A stretch of DNA of 64,000 nucleotides from an uncultured Collinsella sp. (GTDB lineage Bacteria; Actinomycetota; Coriobacteriia; Coriobacteriales; Coriobacteriaceae): positions 13,840 through 77,839 of the forward strand of contig CABSAN010000005.1 in assembly GCA_902475785.1 (NCBI GenBank), in the 5' to 3' direction. Below the pieces are notes generated by a model. It was not told the DNA's origin, did not search any database, and saw only the letters and a list, made by a program, of their open reading frames with translations. Of this stretch, positions 9,439 to 17,529 are shown piece after piece (within the stretch, counting starts at the first letter, position 1; each line of letters starts with the position of its first letter). A program made the position numbers and the translations under genes.

Positions 9439-10416
9439 ATGCCAAGTGCTCAGGAGCTACAACATCAATTTGGTGAATACCGAGGCGCCATGCCCCGTCC
9501 ATCAGATTTCGATCTCTTTTGGAAGGATCGCATGGCCGAGGCCGACGCCGTCGGGCTTGACTATGCGATCGAGACGGCATCGGTCGCCGATGCCGCGACC
9601 TGCCAGCTTTTCGACCTCTGGTATACCGGCATGTGTGGCGCGCGCCTGCATGCCAAGTACCTTAAACCCGTCTCGGACGAGCCCGTGCCATTGGTACTTC
9701 AGTTCCATGGGTATCCGGGTGCAAGCCGCAGCTGGTTTGAGCAGGCGTCGTTTGCGGGCATGGGCATGGCACTCATCGCCCTCGATTGCCCCGGCCAAGG
9801 AGGTCCCTCCGAGGACATTGGTGGATTTGAGGGCACAACGGTTGCCGGGCATATCGTCGCCGGTATCGACGGCGACCCTGCCAACCTCTACTATGTCCGC
9901 TTACACCAAGATATTCGAATCCTGTGCCGCATCGTTCGCGAGCTCGAGGGCATCGATCTTGCGCGTGTGTTTGTGAACGGCGCGTCGCAGGGCGGCGGTT
10001 TGGGCATTGCGACCTGTGCGCTTAACAGCGAGCTTATCAATCGCGCCGCCATCCTCTATCCCTTCCTGTCAGATTTCCGCCTGGTCTGGGATTTGGATGC
10101 CGACGACATTGCCTACGAGGGCCTGCGCTATTGGTCTCGCTGGTTTGACGAGGACTCGACTCGTATTGACGAAGCCTATGCCAAGCTGGCGTACTTCGAT
10201 TCCAAGAACTTTGCCCCTATGGTCAAATGCCCCGTGCTGTTTGGCACCGGCACAGCCGATATCGTCTGTCCGCCAGCGACGCAGTTTGCGGTCTATAACA
10301 ACCTGACCTGCGAAAAGCGTCATGAGTTCTTTGAAGGCTTTGGCCACGAGGAGATTCAGGATTTTGACGATTTGATCATTCCGTTTTTCTGCAAGGGAGG
10401 GGAGGCTCATGTCTAA
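9439..10416 (+). CDS. Acetylesterase of the acetyl xylan esterase / cephalosporin deacetylase family
   Basis: A 326-residue alpha/beta hydrolase with no signal peptide, so it is cytoplasmic. The full catalytic triad is visible: nucleophile Ser183 in GASQGG, Asp274 in GTGTADIVCPP and His303 in GFGHEE. RPSDFDLFWKDRM near the N-terminus is typical of AXE1-family proteins. In a locus for sialic acid use, removal of O-acetyl groups from imported sugars is a reasonable role, but sugar specificity cannot be read from sequence. The ATG at 9439 was preferred to a TTG at 9424. Neither start has a strong ribosome-binding site. Confidence 0.85.
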   Translation: MPSAQELQHQFGEYRGAMPRPSDFDLFWKDRMAEADAVGLDYAIETASVADAATCQLFDLWYTGMCGARLHAKYLKPVSDEPVPLVLQFHGYPGASRSWFEQASFAGMGMALIALDCPGQGGPSEDIGGFEGTTVAGHIVAGIDGDPANLYYVRLHQDIRILCRIVRELEGIDLARVFVNGASQGGGLGIATCALNSELINRAAILYPFLSDFRLVWDLDADDIAYEGLRYWSRWFDEDSTRIDEAYAKLAYFDSKNFAPMVKCPVLFGTGTADIVCPPATQFAVYNNLTCEKRHEFFEGFGHEEIQDFDDLIIPFFCKGGEAHV

Positions 10417-11260
10417 GTGCGAGAGCAATGTTGACGAGCTGATTGTCCCCGGGCTCGTGGGAATTCCTGGAACGGTTTCGTCAAGGCTCGCAGAATATCG
10501 GGACTGGCGCGGTGATGTCCAAGCAGATGTTTCTGATTTAGAGACATGCGCTTCGAATCTTGAGATTCAAGGCCTGGCCATTACGGCGATTGACTTTGTT
10601 AACCCCTGCGCCCGTTACTCGGAGGTCTCCTTTGAGCTCGGTGACGATGCGATTCACGCTCGTTTGATCGAGCCTGTCGGTCGTGCCCGAGTATCTGAGC
10701 GCGTGCCGCTGTGCCTGATGTTCCACGACATCGATCGGCCTGTGCGCGGCTGGCATCACATGACGAGATTTGCCGCCATGGGGTATGCCGTCCTCGCGCT
10801 GGATGACGATGTTGCTGGTGCGAACGACCTGCAGCGGGGGATTTCTTCGCCCGCTTTTGTCGAGCGCGTCCGTTGGGGTTGCGCGCTGGCGAAGGTGGCG
10901 CGCAATCTTGATGGCATGGACCCCGACCGCATCTTTGCATGGGGCGAGGGTCTTGGCGGCGGAGTCGCGCTGGCGGTTTCTGCTCTGGACGAGCGGGGCC
11001 TCGCCTGCACGGCGGTTGCCAATCCGCTTCCTGGCGGCCTCGAGGCGCTGTCGTCTCGGGTGCGCGGATCGGTGCTCATGGGCACATCGCTTATGGATAC
11101 CGTGAGCGATCCCAAGGATCAGTTTGCCGTATTCAACGGTCTTGAGTGTGACCGGAGGCATATCATCTATGCAAAATACGCTCACGAGCGCATCAATGCG
11201 TTCGAAAACGAAGTCGTCGACCTCTTTAACCAAACGTTCTACCCGTGTTCTTTGGCCTAG
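10409..11260 (+). CDS. Acetylesterase-like protein lacking the catalytic serine
   Basis: A 283-residue divergent paralogue of the preceding esterase, overlapping its last 8 bases. The alpha/beta-hydrolase nucleophile elbow reads GEGLGG, so the nucleophile is Gly181 instead of Ser. The acid (Asp230 in GTSLMDTVSD) and the His (His259 in YAHER) are kept at matching places. The loss is a clean substitution in an otherwise intact frame, so this looks like a pseudoenzyme that may bind a sugar or regulate its active partner. Ribosome-binding site GGGAGGGGAGG is strong and lies in the end of the upstream gene. Confidence 0.75.
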   Translation: MSKCESNVDELIVPGLVGIPGTVSSRLAEYRDWRGDVQADVSDLETCASNLEIQGLAITAIDFVNPCARYSEVSFELGDDAIHARLIEPVGRARVSERVPLCLMFHDIDRPVRGWHHMTRFAAMGYAVLALDDDVAGANDLQRGISSPAFVERVRWGCALAKVARNLDGMDPDRIFAWGEGLGGGVALAVSALDERGLACTAVANPLPGGLEALSSRVRGSVLMGTSLMDTVSDPKDQFAVFNGLECDRRHIIYAKYAHERINAFENEVVDLFNQTFYPCSLA

Positions 11261-11328
11261 ACGGCCTGGACACTGCCAACAAGAGTGGGCGGCATAGGGC
11301 TGCCCGCCAGACAACTAAGGAGATTCTT

Positions 11329-12249
11329 GTGGCAACTCAGAAATTCACCGGCGTTATCCCTCCCGTCGTTGTTCCCGATACCGAAGACCACCAGCTCGAT
11401 GTTGCCTCCTTTGAGCGCAGCATCAACCGCATGATCGATGCCGGCGTCGATGGCTTGTTCTTCCTGGGCTCCTCGGGCGAGGTCGTCTTCTCCACCGACG
11501 AGCGTCGCCGTCAGATCATCGCCGAGGCCGTCCGTATCGTCGACCACCGCGTTCCCGTTCTGGTCGGCATCATCGACACCGAGACCGAGCGCATGATCGA
11601 GCACGGTAAGGTCGCTCAGGAGCTGGGCGCCGATGCGCTTGTCGCCACCTGCCCGTTCTATGCCCTGCAGGGCATGACCGAGGTCGAGGAGCACTTCCGC
11701 ATCCTGCATGAGGAACTCGACCTGCCCATCTTCGCCTACGACATCCCCGTGTGTGTCCACACCAAGCTCCCGTGGAAGCTCCTTGCCAAGCTCGGTGCCG
11801 AGGGCGTTCTGGCCGGCGTCAAGGATTCCTCGGGTGATGACATCTCGTTCCGCTACCTCGTTCAGGAGAACGAGAAGAACGGCCATCCGATGAGCATTCT
11901 CACCGGTCACGAGGTTGTTGTCGACGGCGCCTACCTCGGTGGCGCCGACGGTTCCGTCCCGGGTCTCGCCAACGTTGAGCCCGAGGGCTACGTACGTCAG
12001 TGGAAGGCCGCTCAGGCTGGTGACTGGGCTACCGTCAAGGCCGAGCAGGACCGCCTCAATGAGATTTCGCACATCTGGGATGTCACCTCGGGCGTCCAGG
12101 GCTATGCCGGTGGCGTCGGCGCCTTCAAGACCGCTATGAACCTCATGGGCATCTTCGACAGCCCGACCATGCCGCGCCCGGTGAAGGCCATGACCGGCGA
12201 GAACGTCGAGGCGATTAAGAAGGTCCTCCAGGACAACGGTCTCCTGTAA
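11329..12249 (+). CDS. nanA: N-acetylneuraminate lyase-type aldolase (DHDPS/NAL family)
   Basis: A class I aldolase TIM barrel of 306 residues. The Schiff-base lysine is Lys165 (GVKDSSG) and the conserved tyrosine is Tyr137 (FAYDIP). The carboxylate-binding motif reads LGSSGE. In this family the members cleave N-acetylneuraminate to ManNAc and pyruvate, make dihydrodipicolinate, or cleave other keto-acids. The choice of NanA rests on the neighbours: a ROK kinase and NanE follow, completing the pathway to GlcNAc-6-phosphate. The start is GTG with AAGGAG upstream. A different keto-acid aldolase cannot be excluded. Confidence 0.8.
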   Translation: MATQKFTGVIPPVVVPDTEDHQLDVASFERSINRMIDAGVDGLFFLGSSGEVVFSTDERRRQIIAEAVRIVDHRVPVLVGIIDTETERMIEHGKVAQELGADALVATCPFYALQGMTEVEEHFRILHEELDLPIFAYDIPVCVHTKLPWKLLAKLGAEGVLAGVKDSSGDDISFRYLVQENEKNGHPMSILTGHEVVVDGAYLGGADGSVPGLANVEPEGYVRQWKAAQAGDWATVKAEQDRLNEISHIWDVTSGVQGYAGGVGAFKTAMNLMGIFDSPTMPRPVKAMTGENVEAIKKVLQDNGLL

Positions 12250-12252
12250 AGC

Positions 12253-12347
12253 TTCCCCGGGCACCCGATCTTGGGGCTCAAGCGGTCGAGCGTGACCCAT
12301 TAGGTCAACGCCCGACCGCTTTCACCCCAACCTCGGGCACCCGGGAA
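12253..12347. repeat. Long imperfect palindrome, group B
   Basis: A 95-nt fold-back between nanA and the ROK kinase gene. The outer arms include CCCGGGCACCCGATCTTGGGG and its partner near the right end, interrupted by two 2-nt mismatches (CA/CA and TC/CC). An inner stem AAGCGGTCGAGCGTGAC pairs imperfectly with GTCAACGCCCGACCGCTT around a short loop. The same two mismatches at the same places recur in the element at 32257-32360. Confidence 0.85.
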
Positions 12348-12419
12348 ACCTTTACCAAGCTGCGGCGATAACGCAGCCTTCATTTCCTGTAGTTGTTTTT
12401 ATCTCCTAAGGAGAGCGAC

Positions 12420-13385
12420 ATGGAGAACAAGTACATTTGCTCCGTTGATATCGGCGGCACCAAGATTGCGACCGCCATTATGGAGTACCCGGCTGACGGT
12501 AGCGTGCCTCATCCCGTTTTTGAGGCCGAGGTTCCCACCGAGGCCCAAGAGGGCGGCGAGGCCGTCTTCCAGCGTATCGAGGCGTCCATCAAGGCTGCTC
12601 TCGAGGCGAATCCCGATGTCGAGGTCCTTGGCGTCGGTATCGGTGCTGCCGGCGTCGTCGATCCCAAGACGGGCGCCATCGCGTATGCCAACGAGATCAT
12701 GCCCGGCTGGTCCGGCGTCCAGTTGGGGCCGCGTCTGCGCGAGGACCTCGGTCTTCCCGTTGCCGTTGTAGGCGACGTGCAGGCTCATGCTCTGGGCGAG
12801 GCCCACTGGGGCGTCGGCAAGGGCAAGTTCTCCGTCTTGTGTCTTGGCATCGGTACGGGTATCGGCGGCGCATATGTCGAGAACGGCCGCGTGATGCAAG
12901 GCTTCCATGGTGCTGCTGGCCATATGGGCCACATCGAGTGCTCGGCTGCCGCCGGCATTCCCTGCGCCTGCGGGCGTTCTGGCCATCTGGAGTCGGTTGC
13001 TTCGGGCACTTCCATTGGTCGAATGTACGATGAGCGTTTTGGCCGCGTCGACCCCAGCCGTCCTTCGGTCGGTCGCGATGTGAACGACCTGTGCCGCGCG
13101 GGCGACGCAAAGGCGACCGAGGTCATCCATGACGCCGGCTTTGCGCTGGGTGCCAGCTTGGGCTCGCTCGCTAACATCCTGGACCCCGAGGTCATCGTGC
13201 TTTCGGGTGGCGTGATTCACCAAGGTCCCGATTGGCGTTCACAGACGTGGAAGGATTCGGTGCACGAGGGCTATGCCAGCCAGGCGCTCGATCCGCTTCA
13301 GGACACGCCGATCCTCATCGGTTCTCTGGAGGGCGATGCTCCGCTCATCGGTGCCGCCGAACACCTTCTTGCGTCGTTGAAGTAA
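12420..13385 (+). CDS. nanK: ROK-family sugar kinase, probable N-acetylmannosamine kinase
   Basis: A 321-residue ROK kinase that would phosphorylate ManNAc to ManNAc-6-phosphate. The phosphate-binding motif is DIGGTK near residue 10, the catalytic Asp lies in VVGDVQAHALGE, and the ROK zinc motif is CACGRSGHLE. The last metal ligand position is His where most ROK proteins have Cys. A strong AAGGAG precedes the ATG at 12420. Function is assigned from its place between nanA and nanE, since ROK sequence alone does not separate ManNAc kinase from glucokinase. Confidence 0.82.
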   Translation: MENKYICSVDIGGTKIATAIMEYPADGSVPHPVFEAEVPTEAQEGGEAVFQRIEASIKAALEANPDVEVLGVGIGAAGVVDPKTGAIAYANEIMPGWSGVQLGPRLREDLGLPVAVVGDVQAHALGEAHWGVGKGKFSVLCLGIGTGIGGAYVENGRVMQGFHGAAGHMGHIECSAAAGIPCACGRSGHLESVASGTSIGRMYDERFGRVDPSRPSVGRDVNDLCRAGDAKATEVIHDAGFALGASLGSLANILDPEVIVLSGGVIHQGPDWRSQTWKDSVHEGYASQALDPLQDTPILIGSLEGDAPLIGAAEHLLASLK

Positions 13386-13402
13386 ACATAACTACCAAGT
13401 GC

Positions 13403-13500
13403 GCCTTCTGAGGTGCCGCAGATTGACGTGAAAGAGGAGCGAAGCGTACTTCGGTACGCGAGCGACGGTTTGAACGTCAAGGTGCGGTGTCTCAGAAGGC
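13403..13500. repeat. Long imperfect palindrome, group B
   Basis: A 98-nt fold-back between the kinase and nanE. The outermost arms GCCTTCTGAG and CTCAGAAGGC are perfect and the stem continues inward with mismatched pairs. The tip is GCGTAC-TTCG-GTACGC (13444-13459), a perfect stem with a UUCG tetraloop. The internal motif GAAAGAGGAG at 13430-13439 is identical to one on the other strand of the element at 32257-32360. A TGTTTT follows the right arm, so it may also terminate transcription. Confidence 0.88.
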
Positions 13501-13525
13501 TGTTTTGAGAAAGGTTGAGTCGAAC

Positions 13526-14212
13526 ATGACCGTCGATCCTTTGATCCAGTCCCTGAAGGGTAAGCTCGTCGTGAGCGTTCAGGCGTATATGGGCGAGCCG
13601 CTTCGTACGCCCGAGACCATGGCTCAAATGTCTCGTGCTTGCGAGCTCGGCGGCGCCGCCGCCATTCGCTGCCAGGGCCTTGCCGACATTGCCGCCATTA
13701 AGGGTCGCTGTGAGGTTCCTGTTATCGGCCTGTGGAAGGATGGGCACGAGGGCGTTTACATCACGCCGACGCTGCGTCACGCTCGCGCCTGCGTTGCTGC
13801 GGGTGCCGATATCGTGGCGATCGACGCCACCGATCGTCCGCGTCCCGACGGCAAGTCGGTCGAGGATACCTTCCGCCCGCTGCACGAGGAGGGTGTGCTC
13901 CTGATGGCGGATTGTGCCACCATCGAGGACATTCGCCGTGCGGTTGATATGGGCTTCGACCTTGTATCTACCACGCTTTCTCACGGTGTCGCTGCCATCG
14001 ACTGCACCATGGCCGATGGCCCCGATCTGCCGCTCCTGCGTCAGGCGACCGAGGAATTCCCCGGTCTTCCCATCATCTGCGAGGGCCGCGTGCACACGCC
14101 CGAGGAGGCTCGCGCCGCGATCGATGCTGGCGCCTGGGCCGTTGTCGTCGGCACCGCCATCACGCACCCCACGAGTATTACGAGTTGGTTCAAGGCTGCG
14201 CTTGAGGCGTAA
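13526..14212 (+). CDS. nanE: N-acylglucosamine-6-phosphate 2-epimerase
   Basis: NanE converts ManNAc-6-phosphate to GlcNAc-6-phosphate. The 228-residue TIM barrel has the family motifs IRCQGLADI, IGLWKDG with the catalytic Lys, and DATDRPRPDG, and a phosphate-binding end GTAITHP. The ATG at 13526 follows GAGAAAGG and is chosen over a longer frame that runs back into the palindrome. It is the last gene of the locus. No nagA or nagB is in the window, so later steps must be encoded elsewhere. Confidence 0.93.
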   Translation: MTVDPLIQSLKGKLVVSVQAYMGEPLRTPETMAQMSRACELGGAAAIRCQGLADIAAIKGRCEVPVIGLWKDGHEGVYITPTLRHARACVAAGADIVAIDATDRPRPDGKSVEDTFRPLHEEGVLLMADCATIEDIRRAVDMGFDLVSTTLSHGVAAIDCTMADGPDLPLLRQATEEFPGLPIICEGRVHTPEEARAAIDAGAWAVVVGTAITHPTSITSWFKAALEA

Positions 14213-14263
14213 GACAGGCCTCGTATCCGCTCGGGGCGGTATACTCAATATAGGCAATTGACC

Positions 14264-14300
14264 GCGCGGGATCCGGGTTGCTGGGTCCCGCGCTTGTTTT
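14264..14300 (+). terminator. Intrinsic terminator ahead of rapZ
   Basis: GCGCGGGATCC pairs with GGGTCCCGCGC around an 8-nt loop, followed by TTGTTTT. It lies only a few bases before the rapZ Shine-Dalgarno, with a TATACT at 14240, so it either ends the nan operon or acts as an attenuator for rapZ-whiA. Confidence 0.7.
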
Positions 14301-14313
14301 CGGGAGGCAGCAC

Positions 14314-15234
14314 ATGCAAAAGGGAGATGCCATGGATGCGGCGGAGCGCTCGGAGCGCATCCCCGATATCGTCATCATCACCGGAATGTCCGGATCGGGC
14401 CGCACACAGGCCATGCACGTGTTCGAGGACATGGGCTATTTTTGCATCGATAACCTGCCTCCGCGTCTCATCGCCCAGCTTGCCGAGCTCGTCGGCATCA
14501 ATACGGGCGTGGGCAGGCATCTCGCCGTCACCTGCGATTTGCGTAGCCAGGGACTGTTTGACGAGTTGCTCGATGCGGTCGCCGCTCTCGAAGAGCGCGA
14601 GATGAGCTGCGACATCGTGTTCCTGGAGGCTTCTGACGAGGTGCTGATTCGTCGCTACAGCGAAAATCGCCGCCGTCATCCCATTGCCAAGCCGGGGGAG
14701 ACTACGGCCGATGCCATTCAGCGCGAGCGCCTTCAGCTGCAGGGCGTGCGCGACCGAGCCGATATGATTATCGACACGAGCCGTCTGCGCACCTCTGCGT
14801 TGCGCAACAAGCTACGTATGGCATTTTCCGAGCTGTCCGACCAGCAGCTCATGGACGTCCACGTGTTCTCGTTTGGCTTTAAGCACGGCATGCCCGTCGA
14901 GGCGGACATTATGATCGACGTCCGCTTCCTGCCCAATCCGTTCTACGATCCCGAGATGCGCACGATGACCGGTCTCGATAAAAAGGTCTCCGATTTTGTT
15001 CTGGACCATCCCAAGACGCAGGAGTTTTGGAAGGCTTGGACACAGCTGCTCGATACGGTGATGCCGGGTTATATCGCGGAGGGTAAGCCGCAGCTTTCTA
15101 TCGCCATCGGCTGCACGGGCGGCCAGCACCGCAGCGTTGCCATTGCCGAGGCCACGGCCCGTTACCTGGAAGGCGCTCAGTATCATGTGAGCATCTCCCA
15201 CCGCGACCTGTCGCGCGCCAACACGAAGGCATAG
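14314..15234 (+). CDS. rapZ: RNase adapter protein RapZ / nucleotide-binding YvcJ family
   Basis: A P-loop protein of about 306 residues. In enterobacteria RapZ controls GlmS through small RNAs, while in Gram-positives the YvcJ members have nucleotide-binding roles tied to cell-wall and competence control. The Walker A motif is GMSGSGRT with Arg instead of Lys, a variant I recall from other actinobacterial members. The C-terminal domain has IGCTGGQHRSV, typical of the family. Two ATGs with ribosome-binding sites exist (14314 with GGAGG and 14332 with GGGAG) and I chose the first. It sits directly upstream of whiA. Confidence 0.93.
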   Translation: MQKGDAMDAAERSERIPDIVIITGMSGSGRTQAMHVFEDMGYFCIDNLPPRLIAQLAELVGINTGVGRHLAVTCDLRSQGLFDELLDAVAALEEREMSCDIVFLEASDEVLIRRYSENRRRHPIAKPGETTADAIQRERLQLQGVRDRADMIIDTSRLRTSALRNKLRMAFSELSDQQLMDVHVFSFGFKHGMPVEADIMIDVRFLPNPFYDPEMRTMTGLDKKVSDFVLDHPKTQEFWKAWTQLLDTVMPGYIAEGKPQLSIAIGCTGGQHRSVAIAEATARYLEGAQYHVSISHRDLSRANTKA

Positions 15235-15240
15235 GCCTGC

Positions 15241-16170
15241 ATGTCGTTTACCGCTGAGGTGCGCGACGAGCTTGCGCGCTGCGAACCCGAATGTGAATAC
15301 TGCGACTTGTCGACGCTTGCCGCCCTCACGCGCGTGAGCGGTACGCTCTCGCTTACCGGCTCTGGGCGGTATCGTTTGACGGTTGCGACTGAGACGGGAG
15401 CCGTCGCGCGCACGATGATCACGCTGACGCATCGTATCCTTAAGCTCAAAACGGAGTTCACCGTCCGTAAATCTGTATTGCATAAGGTTCGAAACTACCT
15501 CATCACCTTGCCTGATCAGCCAGACCTGGATAAGGCCTTGGTTCTGCTGGGTATCCTCGAACGTAGGGGAGGACTTGTCGCCGGCGTACCCCGACATATC
15601 GTTGCCCGTCCTTGCTGTAGACTTGCCTATATCCGCGGCGCGCTCATCGCGGGCGGCTTCGTGGCCGATCCACGCGGCGATTTTCATTTGGAGATTGCTG
15701 TGCAGGGCGAGCAATATGCCAAGGGGCTTTGCGATCTGTTGGAGCAGATTGGGGTCCATGCTCGTGTTAATGCACGGCGGGGGTCATATGCCGTGTACAT
15801 TAAGAGCGCCGAGGAAATCGAGCATCTATTAAAGCTGATTGGCGCCAAGCGCAGCGTTGCCGAGATTGAGGAGGCGCGCGCGGTCAAGTTGGTTAAGAAC
15901 GATGTGAACCGTCGCGTGAACGCCGAGCTCGCCAACCAGACCAGAAGCGCCGGTGCCGCCCAACATCAGCTTGCGCTTATCGATGAGCTCGAGCAGCGTG
16001 GCCTTCGTGATGCGCTTCCGGATGCCTTGGCGGTCTTTTGCGACCTGCGCGAGCGCTATCCCGATCTGTCGCTGCGTGATTTGGGGGAGATGGCTGACCC
16101 TCCCTTGTCGAAGTCAGCCCTCTACCATCGTGTTTTACGGCTTGAAAAGCTCATTGAAGCAAACAGGTAG
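15241..16170 (+). CDS. whiA: DNA-binding protein WhiA
   Basis: WhiA is a transcription factor related to LAGLIDADG endonucleases, needed for sporulation in Streptomyces and linked to cell division in other Gram-positives. The 309-residue protein has the N-terminal WhiA domain (FTAEVRDELAR), a LAGLIDADG-like middle (YIRGALIAGGFVADP) and a C-terminal helix-turn-helix (PDLSLRDLGEMADPPLSKSALYHR). It begins 6 bases after rapZ. In many Gram-positives a yvcK gene stands between these two, but here it does not. Confidence 0.96.
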   Translation: MSFTAEVRDELARCEPECEYCDLSTLAALTRVSGTLSLTGSGRYRLTVATETGAVARTMITLTHRILKLKTEFTVRKSVLHKVRNYLITLPDQPDLDKALVLLGILERRGGLVAGVPRHIVARPCCRLAYIRGALIAGGFVADPRGDFHLEIAVQGEQYAKGLCDLLEQIGVHARVNARRGSYAVYIKSAEEIEHLLKLIGAKRSVAEIEEARAVKLVKNDVNRRVNAELANQTRSAGAAQHQLALIDELEQRGLRDALPDALAVFCDLRERYPDLSLRDLGEMADPPLSKSALYHRVLRLEKLIEANR

Positions 16171-16262
16171 TTTGAAGTAACGACTTATATATGGATTTAG
16201 CTGCTATTTTAGTATTTAAAACGTTTTAACGTAAATTTGATTTTCAATTTCAAGCATTCTCG

Positions 16263-16291
16263 TGAAATTCAAGTCAAAAAAAAGGTATATT
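16263..16291 (+). promoter_or_regulatory. Possible gap promoter
   Basis: TATATT at 16286-16291 is a good -10 in an A/T-rich stretch downstream of whiA. The -35 (TGAAAT, 17-bp spacing) is poor, so the call is tentative. Confidence 0.4.
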
Positions 16292-16363
16292 AGGCGAGTG
16301 GTTAGTTTGTGGGCCTCAACGGCGGGCGCTGTAGCTCGCGGGGGCCTTACGAAAGGAGACACA

Positions 16364-17389
16364 ATGGCAGTAAAGGTTGCTATTAACGGCTTCGGTCGCA
16401 TCGGTCGTCTGGCTTTCCGTCAGATGTTCGGTCATGAGGGCTCCGAGATCGTCGCTATCAACGACCTCACCTCTCCCGATATGCTCGCTTACCTGCTGAA
16501 GTACGACTCCACGCAGGGCAACTACGCTCGCGATCACGAGGTCGTTGCTGGCGAGGATTCCATCACCGTTGACGGCAAGGAGATCAAGATCTACAAGGAG
16601 GCCGACGCTAACAACCTGCCTTGGGGCGACCTTGACGTCGACGTCGTTCTCGAGTGCACCGGCTTCTACACCAGCAAGGCTAAGGCTCAGGCCCACATCA
16701 ACGCTGGCGCCAAGAAGGTCGTCATCTCCGCTCCGGCCGGCAGCGATCTGCCCACCATCGTGTACAACGTCAACCATGAGACGCTGACCGCTGAGGACAA
16801 CATCATCTCCGCTGCTTCCTGCACCACCAACTGCCTCGCCCCGATGGCCAAGGGTCTGAACGACTTCGCTCCCATCGTGTCCGGCATCATGACCACCATC
16901 CACGCCTTCACCGGCGACCAGATGCCGCTCGACGGCCCGCAGCGCAAGGGCAACTTCCGTCGCTCCCGCGCCTGCTCCGAGAACATCGTCCCGAACACCA
17001 CGGGCGCTGCCAAGGCCATCGGCCTGGTTCTCCCCGAGCTCAACGGCAAGCTCATCGGTGCCGCCCAGCGCGTCCCGACGCCGACCGGCTCGCTGACCAA
17101 CCTCTACGCCGTCGTTGACAAGAAGGTCACCGTCGACGAGGTCAACGCTGCCATGAAGGCCTACGCCGAGACCATCCCCGAGACCTTCGCCTACAACGAG
17201 GACCAGATTGTCTCCCGCGACATCGTCGGCGAGACCCACGGCTCCATCTTCGACGCCACTCAGACCATGTGCTCTGACCTCGGCAACGGCCAGACCCTCG
17301 TTCAGGTCACCTCTTGGTACGACAACGAGAACTCCTACACCTCTCAGATGGTCCGCACCATCAAGTACTTCGAGAAGTTCGTTGCTTAA
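16364..17389 (+). CDS. gap: Glyceraldehyde-3-phosphate dehydrogenase, type I
   Basis: Oxidises and phosphorylates glyceraldehyde-3-phosphate with NAD. The 341-residue protein starts with the Rossmann motif [10 protein letters not shown] and has the active-site [10 protein letters not shown] with the catalytic Cys, and the substrate loop near [17 protein letters not shown] at 16364 follows GAAAGGAG at a good distance, whereas the open frame extends upstream without a start signal. First gene of the gap-pgk-tpiA-gpmI cluster. A terminator separates it from pgk, which allows its own high expression. Confidence 0.98.
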   Translation: MAVKVAINGFGRIGRLAFRQMFGHEGSEIVAINDLTSPDMLAYLLKYDSTQGNYARDHEVVAGEDSITVDGKEIKIYKEADANNLPWGDLDVDVVLECTGFYTSKAKAQAHINAGAKKVVISAPAGSDLPTIVYNVNHETLTAEDNIISAASCTTNCLAPMAKGLNDFAPIVSGIMTTIHAFTGDQMPLDGPQRKGNFRRSRACSENIVPNTTGAAKAIGLVLPELNGKLIGAAQRVPTPTGSLTNLYAVVDKKVTVDEVNAAMKAYAETIPETFAYNEDQIVSRDIVGETHGSIFDATQTMCSDLGNGQTLVQVTSWYDNENSYTSQMVRTIKYFEKFVA

Positions 17390-17426
17390 TTTAGCTTTTA
17401 GCGAATAGCTCGTTGAGCGTCTAAAG

Positions 17427-17474
17427 AAGGGCGCGGCCTTATAGGGCTTACACCCTAGGGTCGCGCCCTTTTTA
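17427..17474 (+). terminator. Terminator between gap and pgk
   Basis: GGGCGCG (17429-17435) pairs with CGCGCCC (17462-17468) with further inner pairing (TAGGG with CCCTA), followed by TTTTTAT. Confidence 0.85.
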
Positions 17475-17529
17475 TAAGAAATCGTCTGCCGTAATGGGAG
17501 GCAGACACGTACGAAAGGTAGAAGCAAAC

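Noticed and set aside
6764..9580. 938-residue minus-strand open frame opposite the importer ATPases
   Set aside because: Same codon-bias shadow. The composition is the reverse-complement pattern of ATPase genes.
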